Source: Eudorina sp. 2006-703-Eu-15 (taxonomy: Eukaryota > Chlorophyta > Chlorophyceae > Chlamydomonadales > Volvocaceae). Taken from it: a stretch of DNA of 64,000 nucleotides. A program made the position numbers and the translations under genes. The notes under the pieces are model-generated. The model saw nothing but the letters and a program-made list of their open reading frames with translations, did no database searches and had not been told where the DNA came from. Location: positions 325,001 to 389,000 of the forward strand of contig BDSI01000002.1 in the NCBI GenBank assembly GCA_003117195.1, in the 5' to 3' direction. This document shows positions 56,231 through 64,000 of this stretch, piece by piece; position 1 is the stretch's first letter, and the number at the start of each line of letters is the position of its first letter.

Positions 56231-59200
56231 GGACCGCGACTGTGGCTGCTGCCCCAGCTGCTGCTGCTGTCCCCCCGGCGGCGCCCGGGCGGCCACCAGG
56301 TGCTCCCCCACCACCCGCACCAGATCCTCGATTCGGAAGGGCTTGGTCAGCCAGCCGTCGAAGCCCGCCGCCCGGCAGCTGTCCCTCGTGTCCTCGAACG
56401 CATCCGCCGTCACCGCCACCACTCGGCAGCGCCTGCAACACGCAGCCGCGGCGGGAACAGCGATCCTCAACATGAGCATGACGCGGAGGCGCCATGAGGC
56501 GACGACACCACAGAACCGGCAGTGGCAGTGGTGGCTGGTGAGGGTGCGCCGTAGCCGCGACTGCCTCACCGCCGCGGCCGAGTCCCGGGGACGCCATGTG
56601 AACCCGTTGCACACGGCACGTCGAGGCGGCCTTTACAGGATTCATCCCCCCTGGCCCGCGCCTTGGACCGTTCGTTGTCTGAGGTTCCTCCGGCTCCTAC
56701 CCTGCCCTGCCCTGCCCTGCCCTACCTGTTGGGGTACCGCTGTTGTAGCTCCGCCACCGCCTCCATGCCCCCCATGACGGGCATGTGGAGGTCCATCAGC
56801 ACCAGGTCAAAGGCGTCGATGCCGCCGCGGGCCGCCGCAGCCTCCAGCGCCTGAGAGGATGCAGGCAGCCCCCCCGGGTGACAGCAGGCAGGCAGGCCGG
56901 CAAACGTCAGGCGTTTTTGCGGGCGGGGTGGAGTGGGGTGTCAACACCCCCACCTGCATCTCACATGTACACCATGCAGTGGTCTACCATGCAGTGGTAT
57001 GTGGTGAGAGCGGCGGTTTCGGCTAGCAGGTACGCAGCAGGGCGCACATATGCGTGTACACAGTGTATCCCGCCCGCTGTGATGCCGCGGCATTTGACCC
57101 ACAGGTCGCTCGCTACGGCCTGTTCCTGGTGCAGGTGCCCCACCCTCAACCCTAACCCTGACCCACCCACCGGAATCGCAGCCGCGGATCGCAGCCGCGA
57201 ATCGCACCCGGAAATCGCCGACCCCTCCCCCTCGGCCCTGCTGTGACTGCGACCGCGCACCTACCGGCCGCGTGTGCCTCACATACGGCAACCGAGCAAT
57301 ACCTGCACCCGCCCACCCTGCGGCCCTCCGTCCTTCCGCCCTCCCTACTGGCCCGCACGCGGTACAGAAGCGCACCTGCACGCCGTTCTCTGCGGTGGTG
57401 ACCTCGGCGAAGGGCAGCGTGCGCTTCAGGATCCCAAGTGCCACCTGCCGGGCAGAGGAGGGGAGGAACGGGCCACAGTCGTCAGCTGTCACGAGGGGAA
57501 CCCCTCACCCCTCCGTCACCAAAGTACCTCCCTCCCTCCCATCCGTCGCTCTGGCAACAGCACAGTTTCCTATATCCCTCCCTCCCATGCCTCCCTCCAG
57601 GGGCGAGGGAGCTAGTCGGTCGGATGACCCGAGGGGCCCCCCACAACGCGTAGCGGAACCGGTACGCGGCACACAGGACCTGCGTGCTACGACCATGACC
57701 GCCAACCGCCAACCACGGGTCGGCAGGTGAGGAATCGGTTGGGTCTGCTAGAACCCTTCATCGGCCGCTGTACATGCATCGTACAACGTCGTACCTTCAT
57801 GTTGATGGCGTTGTCCTCCGCCAGCAGGATCCGCACCCGGCCCTGCCCGGAGGCCCCGCTGCCGCCCTCGCCCCCTGCCGCCGCCGCCGCCGCCGCTGCC
57901 GCGACGGTGCTGAGGTCCGCCAGCTCCGCATTGCTGCCCGACTTCTTCACCAGGGCGGGTATCAATGACGAGCACAGCGACGATGAACCGCCTCCGTGGG
58001 CCGCCGAGCTGGAGCCTGACGAGTGGCCGTGGCCGTGCGCATGCGCGCCACCGAGGGAACCGGTCCCGCCGCCGCCGCCGCCGCCGCCGCCACCGACAGG
58101 ACACAAGTCCAGGGCCTCTCGCCATGTCGCGGGGCTCCCAGGGGAAGCCGGCGCCGTGGAGCCGCCGGGGCCGCTGCTCATGGTCCCGGCGGCGACGCAA
58201 CCGTCCGCGGGTGGGTGTCGTACACCATCGCCGCTTGGGTCGAGGGGGTTGTACCGCCGCGGCGCCGACGGTTGAGGCGGTTGTGGCAGTTGCGATTTTT
58301 GTGCGTGATGTGGCGGTTGCAAGATCGGATCCTGGTGCTGTGCCGATGGTACCGGCGGCGGCGGCGGCGGCGGGACGCGGAGGCTGCTGCTGCTGCTGCG
58401 CGCAAGCACTGCCCGCGACGCCGATGGCGGCGGCGACGGCAGCAGGTCGTCGAGGTAGGTCGGGATCTCGATGTTGTGACGGCTGGCGGCTGCGACGGCG
58501 GCGCTTGGTCCCACCGACCCGAGCAGGTCGTCTTCGCCGTCGTCGCTCCAGCCCCTCTGCATGTGGCCAACCGCCAACCGCCAACCACCAGCGTAGCGTC
58601 AACCGCCAGCACAGCGCCAACTCAACGATGATGCGAACATCACAGAGGTGTGTGGCTCATCGAGAGCGTGTGCGGACCTCCCGGATGCCGTTTCGAACGA
58701 ATCCGGGCATAAGACCGAATGGGTGGCAGGCACACCAATCGTTTTCGTCGTCAATCGCTCCCCGACCTTTCGTCTCCCGGCATGGCCCAGCCCGCCCTCG
58801 GAACCGTTGCCTTCCCCCGTCGTAAGACGGCGGCCGAGGGCCGACGCGCCCGCCCACGCACTCAACCTGCCGGAGGACCTCGACGACGGGATACCGTACG
58901 GCAGTTCTGGACTTGTTTGTCAGCTGACCACCCGAACCCAACCACCCACCTGGTCATGGCTGGCGCCCCCATCCAGCTGCATCATCAGCACCTCCTCCAA
59001 CGCCAGCTTGAGCCTGCCCTGCCGTACAGGCCGCGTCACCGTCACGTACCCCAGCTGCCGGTTCTGCGGCTTGCTCATCTCCTCCGTAACCGCCCGGGGC
59101 GGTCGCGCAGTTACGTCCGTCGGCAGCGGCTCCGCAAAGTCGTACGGCCCCGCCGGCGCCGGCGCCACCGCCGCCAGCCCGGCGTCGCCGCCGCCGCCCT

Positions 59201-62200
59201 CCCCATGTTGCTGCCGTGTGCCCGCGCCGCTGCCGTCAGCGTGCCGGACGACAAACTCCCCCGGCTCGTCGCCGGGGAATCTGTGACCGTACAACATATC
59301 TGGATCCAGATCCTGTCCTCGATGCGCGCCTGGATCGCGGCCCTGCAAACCCTCCTCATCCTCCTCCGGTTCGTTCTGCCCCGGCCAGCCCAGGAACACC
59401 AGCCGCTGAGCCTCCCGGTCGTCGCATCGCGTGAGGGCGCGCAGCAACACAGTATCCTTCATGTCCATGATGACGCAGTCGTACGGTCCCGGCGTGTCGT
59501 ACAGCGCCGGATCCAGAGCAGCCGCCGACTCCGCGTGGCGCAATGTCATGCACGGCTGCCGTGGCGGCTCGGGGCGCAGCGGCGGCGCCAGCGCTTCCGC
59601 CAGCGTGCCGCTCAGGACGAGGCGCCGTACAGCCTCGTACGACGACGCCACTGCGCAGACGCGACAGCCCCACGAGCGCAGCGCCAGCATCAGCACCTGT
59701 CGTACCATGATGCACGGCTCCACCAACAGCACCTTCTTGCCGCGCAGCAGCGGCAGAGACGCGGTCGGGTCGGCGCCGCTGGCGAGAGCCGCCGCCAAGC
59801 TGGCGGAAGCCCCGCCGCCCGCCGTCCCAAACGACAAACTGTCGTACAAGTTGACCGTGCCTCCGCCACCGCCGCCGCCGGCAGGTGCTGTGCCGGTGGC
59901 GCTGCTGCGATGCCCGTCGCGGCCGCCGGAACAGGACCCCGCGTAGGAGCCCCCCGGCGACCAGGTCCAGGGAGATGCCAGCACGGGGATACAGCTGACG
60001 CTCCGCTGGATGGTCCCAAGTGCCGTACCGGCGGCGCTGCCCAGCTCGCCGCCGCCGCCGGTGAGGCCAGGCGCCGCCGCTGGCGCGGCGCTGGCCTGCG
60101 GTGCGGGCGGCGCCTGCGGCGCCGCCGCCGCGACCGCGTCGCAAGCCGTATCGGCGGCGGCGGCAGCGGCGGCGGCGGCGGCGGCGGCAACGTTGCCGCG
60201 GGCAGGGCAGCTGCCCGCCCCGATGCCCGCGGACCCGCTGCCGACGCCGCCGCCAACGTCGCTGGACGCTGACGTCGTCGCCGCGCTCTTCGCCGTGGAA
60301 CCCTCGGAACTCCGACACGACGTCACCTCGTACTCCTCATCTGCTGTCAGGCCCTGCGACGACGCCGGCGCCCGCATCCCCGCCCCGGCTCGCCCGCCCG
60401 CGCGGGCCGGCCCGCTCGGCGACCCCAGCGCCGCCGCCGCCGCCGCTGCCGGCGCCAGCGGCAGCGTCGGCGTCATGCTGGCGGCGAGCGCGGCCGCGGC
60501 GGCGGCGCCTGCGCCGCCGACGCTGCCGTTCACGGCGCCGGCGCTGGACCCCGGGCCGCTGCTGCTGCCCAGGCCCTGCACGTAGCCTCCGCTGCCGCTC
60601 ATCCCCGCTGCCGTCGGCGGCCTGGAGACGCACACGAGGGAGGCCCTGCGCGTCCTCCGCTTGGAGGCCGCCTGCTGCGGCAGGCGGCACGTGATGGTCC
60701 AGCTGAAGGTGCTGCCCCGGTTCAGGCCCTCCGACTCGGCCCACATCTGGCCGCCCATGGCCTCGCACAGCTTGCGGCTGATGGCCAGGCCGAGGCCGCT
60801 GCCGCCGTAGCGACGGGTGGGCGACGCGTCGACCTGCGGTCCCGGAGTGTGGAAGGTGCGGAGGGTGTGTTGGTGAGTGTGGAGGGTGTGGCAGTGACGC
60901 AGGGATGAAGGAAGGGTGTGGGAGGAGAGGGTAATGTGGATGTGGCAAAGGCGCAGGCAGAGGGTGCTGTCGGGCCCCCGAGGCCGCACCTGCGTGAAGG
61001 AGTTGAACAGGCGACCCAGATCTGCAGGCGCGATGCCGATACCCGTGTCGCGGACCGAAAACCGCAGCACCAGCAGCGGCCACTCGGCTTCCGGCCCCGT
61101 CGTGGGCGCGGCGGGAGCGGAACCCGCCGCAGCTGCCGTCGCAGCAGTGCCCAACAGAGGTGCGCCAGCCTGCAGCAGCGACGGCACCGCCGCCGCTGCC
61201 ACCAAGGGATCCAGCGCCGCCGCTGCCGCTGCCACCGCCGCCGGCTGCAGCACACCGTCGTTACCAGCTCCAACGTGGATCTTCAGATCCCCGGCGGCGG
61301 CGGCGGCGGCGGCGGACTCGCCCGCAACAGCGGGCGGGCCACCGGCATTGGCGGCCGCGGCCGCGGCCGCTGCGGCGTCCGACGCGGCGGCCAGAGCCGG
61401 CGCCGCGGCCGCGGCCATGGCCGTTGCCAGGGCGTTGGGGGGAAAGATGCCCTCCGGCCACACCTCCAGAAGTAGCTCGCCTGTAGGGAAGGGAGGTCCC
61501 GTTGGTGCCAGGACGGTGGCCTTGACTGAAAAGGGTTTCGCGTCCGCGAGATCCGTCGGGCGTTCGTCAGGCGGACCACTCCCTTCGACCACAATCCACA
61601 TCACCCACTCGGCCCAGTTTATATTACAGTGTGCCTGTCTGTTCCTACAGTCTGCCCAGTCGCTCAGCCCACCGTCCAGCCCCTCCCGCCACCGCGCGCC
61701 AGCCCCTCCCCCGCCCCGTCGCTGAAGATCATGGAACAGTGGATTCTTCACCGGAATTTTGCTCTGGCAGCAGCGCAGCTTGAGTATGCCTACCAATTTC
61801 CTACAGCCCCTCCCCCGCCCCGGGCACTCACCCTCCTCCGTAAACTTGATCCCGTTGTTCAGGATGTTCAGCAGGATCTGCTGCAGCCGCTGCGCGTCGC
61901 CGTACAACATGCGCGGCATGTTCTCCGCGACGTGGTAGGCCACCTGTGCACGAGGAGCAGCGGCCGGCCGACGGTGTGATAAAGCCTTGTGCAACAGTGG
62001 TCGCGACAAAAGACCGAGTGCTATCGAGCCGACCAGCCGCAACTGTATAAAGCTCATAATAAATCATTATCACATACCATAAGAGTACATATCAAAATCA
62101 TGTACAAATAATTTGTATATCATCTCGCCCATGGAAATGTCTGTTTGTGAACCTCATCCTCGATTATGTCGGGAATCAACCCTTAGGCACCATCATGCCA

Positions 62201-62860
62201 GCCCGGCCGACAGGCATCGGGCCGGCCCCCGACCCCGACCCCGCCCGCCCGCCCGCCCGCCCGCCCGCCGACCACTGCACTTGGCCCCACCGCACCTGCA
62301 GCCGCCGCTGCGCCGCTTTGAGCCCCGCGATCTCCATGGCCGCCTCAATGACCGTGTCCAGTTTGAACACCGCATTGTGCAACACCATCTTATTCGCCTC
62401 GATGCGCGAAAAGTCCAGGATGTCTGCGGGAAGATGAGAGCGGGGACGGGGAAGGACCCGGGACGGGGGGAAGGGAGAGCGGGACGGGACATGGGGACGG
62501 GAGGATGAGAGCAGGCAGGACACGGGGACAGGACAGGATTAAGAAAGGACCGGGAAAGGATCAGTGGACAACGCTGTCAAGAGGGCCAGCAGATGGGACC
62601 ACCCAAACCGAAGGAGGCTATTCCATCCATCGCGGCCCAGCTCCCCGACAGGGAATCAGCACCCCAAACCCCCTACCCCCGTTTCAGTTTGTCTACCAAT
62701 TTCAGATACCCAACCCCCCGTCTGGCCCTCCTGCCGGGCAGGACAACCCACCGGTGATGAGCGTCAGCAGCGTCTCCCCTGAGCAGCGGATGGTGTTGAC
62801 CAGGTCCCACTGCGCGGGGGTCAGCGACGTCTCCGCGAGCAGCTGCCCCACCGCGATCAT

Positions 62861-62894
<34 letters not shown>

Positions 62895-63805
62895 CGCGCC
62901 AGGAACTGGGACTTGGCCTCGGTCGCCACAGCCGCCTGCGGGTCCACCGGCCGCGCCAGGGCAGCGGACAGTGGGCAGGGCGGAGCACAGCGGAGCGGAG
63001 CGTTTCGCCAAGCAAAATCCTGCCTGGCTTCCCAACGACCCAACGAGCCCCGTCCGCTGATCCGCTGATCCAGCAGCCGGCGAGATAGCCCCTAGACCGC
63101 GTCAGCAAGAGCCCGCAGACGCCGGGCCGGCGCGCACCGGCCCCTCCCCTCACCGGCTCTTCCGCGGCCCTTCCCCTCACCTGCAGCGCCACGTGCTTGG
63201 CCGCCAGCTCCGCCTTCTTGTGGTTGACGAGCTCCGTAATGTCGGACTGCACGCCCACGTAGTGCGTCAGCCGGCCGGTCGCGGCGTCGTGGATGGGCGT
63301 CAGGGAGAGGTAGTTGACGAAAGGATCACCGTTTTTCTTGTAGTTGAGCAGCTGCGGGGGGGGGGGGGCGGTAAATTGAAAAAAGAAATAAACCCGAAGA
63401 ACGGTGGGCCCGGATGGGTGGGGGGGGCCCGGATGGGTGGGTGGAGCAGCCGGGGCAAGGGAACTCACGCGGGTGGAGAGAGGCGGGCGCCGGGACGATT
63501 GGGGCGCAGGCGGCAGCACATGCCGGGTGATGACAAGCAAGAAGCGCAACTCCCCCCTCTCCGACCAGTCGAACCGTCGCTCTGCCAGCAGCGCAGTTTG
63601 AAATGCCTACCAATGTCCTGTTCCCCTCTCCTGCGACCCACCTTGCTGAGACCCACCTCATGCTCCTTGACACTCCCTACGCCTGTGTCCCCTACTCCTT
63701 GACGCGCCCTGCTAGCCTACCTGTACCACGCACGCCCTGCCTCGGGAGATGGCCTCCTTCAGCTCATCCACCGGCTGGCTGTCCGTACCCTCGCCCTGCA
63801 GGAAC
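56051..63805 (-). CDS. LOV-domain hybrid histidine kinase (5' end outside window)
   Basis: Blue-light sensor kinase of the LOV-HK type. Eleven exons in transcript order: 63805-63721, 63351-63181, 62935-62752, 62423-62296, 61943-61832, 61480-60990, 60833-58950, 58556-57795, 57444-57376, 56850-56726, 56432-56051; 1463 residues in window. Residues 1-70 are the second half of a LOV domain ([40 protein letters not shown]) with the FMN-contact Asn31, Asn41 and Gln63. The photoactive Cys (NCRF) would be in the preceding exon, right of the window. His[15 protein letters not shown], His102. HATPase: N box 215-224, G1 DTGIGI 371-376, G2 GSGLGLAI from 401, with an Ala-rich insert between N and G1. A first receiver domain (~753-1010) is degenerate. 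The second is intact: Glu1265-Asp1266, phospho-acceptor Asp1315 ([11 protein letters not shown]), Thr1345, Lys1367 (LTKPF). The tail is Gln-rich. Confidence 0.95.
57544..57576 (-). repeat. Dispersed repeat B, copy 5 (deleted form)
   Basis: In the gene's direction: GGGAGGGAGGGATATAGGAA then ACTGTGCTGTTGCCAGAGCGACGG. The central TTGGTAGACAATTTCA is missing. It lies sense in the LOV-kinase intron 57445-57794. Confidence 0.6.
61737..61807 (-). repeat. Dispersed repeat B, copy 2
   Basis: In the gene's direction: TAGGAAATTGGTAGGCATAC, TCAAGCTGCGCTGCTGCCAG, AGCAAAATTCCGGTGAAGAATCC... ACTGT. The 5' splice site of this LOV-kinase intron (at 61831) and the GC-rich linker also match copy 1 in the DNAJC11 intron. 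Confidence 0.8.
62681..62710 (-). repeat. Dispersed repeat B, copy 3 (partial)
   Basis: In the gene's direction: GGTATCTGAAATTGGTAGAC then AAACTGAAAC. It is about 45 nt after the donor of the LOV-kinase intron that starts at 62751, a position close to that of copies 1 and 2. Confidence 0.55.
63369..63420 (-). repeat. Dispersed repeat A, copy 7, forming a 3' splice region
   Basis: In the gene's direction: GGGCCCACCGTTCTTCGGGT, TTATTTCTTTTTTCAATTTA then C-rich sequence and the acceptor CAG of the exon at 63351. The T-rich part of the repeat appears to serve as the polypyrimidine tract. Confidence 0.7.
63567..63620 (-). repeat. Dispersed repeat B, copy 4
   Basis: In the gene's direction: GGACATTGGTAGGCATTTCA, AACTGCGCTGCTGGCAGAGC then GACGGTTCGACTGGTC. 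It lies in the same LOV-kinase intron (63352-63720) as repeat A copy 7. Confidence 0.75.
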
Positions 63806-64000
63806 CTGCGAGGGCAGGGGGGGGGGGAAAGCGGGGCCGCGCGCCGCAGGGGATGGGGTGAACACGAGGCAGTAAGGAGCAGGGGAGGGATCTCAGGAAG
63901 GCGGATGGTAAAATGCGATCACCCAACTCTGAACAAATGCGTCTAGAAATGCAACCCGCCCGCCCGAACAACGTCAACGAACCAATGTGTGTCGATGCAC
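63806..64000 (-). other. LOV-kinase intron reaching the window edge
   Basis: No coding exon with the LOV 'GRNCRF' motif is visible between the acceptor at 63806 and the right edge, so this is intron sequence. The 5' half of the LOV domain and the start codon are to the right of the window. Confidence 0.7.

Overview
The window is nuclear DNA from a chlorophycean green alga, most likely a volvocine or Chlamydomonas-like species. The evidence is high GC, long Ala/Gly/Gln/Pro homopolymer runs inside coding exons, many short GT-AG introns, intron-rich genes with small exons, and above all a gene for ASA6, a mitochondrial ATP synthase subunit known only from chlorophycean algae. The species cannot be fixed from the sequence.

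Eight protein-coding genes could be built exon by exon with matching splice phases. From left to right: (1) + strand, 26-8721, 3' part of a DNAJC11-type J-domain protein of the mitochondrial membrane-organising family, whose introns hold two copies of one non-LTR retrotransposon in opposite orientations; (2) + strand, 11192-17049, an FtsJ-fold methyltransferase-like protein with a CCCH-like zinc finger and apparently lost catalytic residues; (3) - strand, 19389-23607, a membrane-anchored DUF3431 protein; (4) + strand, 24304-33326, a roughly 2365-residue Ala/Gln-rich, probably helical-repeat protein of unknown function; (5) - strand, 35600-42419, INTS11, the catalytic subunit of Integrator, with every metal ligand present and a large low-complexity insertion; (6) - strand, 44039-51210, DNA polymerase kappa with an NZF-like and a pol-eta-type UBZ finger at its C-terminus; (7) + strand, 51607-52270, ASA6; (8) - strand, 56051-63805, a LOV-domain hybrid histidine kinase running off the right edge.

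Genes 3/4 and 6/7 are divergent pairs sharing short upstream regions (about 700 and 400 bp). Genes 2/3, 4/5 and 7/8 converge on repeat-bearing intergenic stretches of 2-4 kb. No operon or shared pathway links the genes: the window is an ordinary eukaryotic mix of mitochondrial biogenesis (DNAJC11, ASA6), RNA processing (INTS11, FtsJ-like), DNA damage tolerance (pol kappa) and blue-light two-component signalling (LOV-HK).

The non-coding fraction carries several unnamed dispersed short repeat families (called A, B, C/D here). Family B is the most notable. All six copies found lie in introns, five in the sense direction of the host gene, and in two unrelated genes the similarity begins at the 5' splice site. 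That pattern would fit an intron-generating or intron-targeting element. Short minisatellites are common in the introns of genes 2 and 6. No tRNA, rRNA, CRISPR or organellar sequence was recognised.
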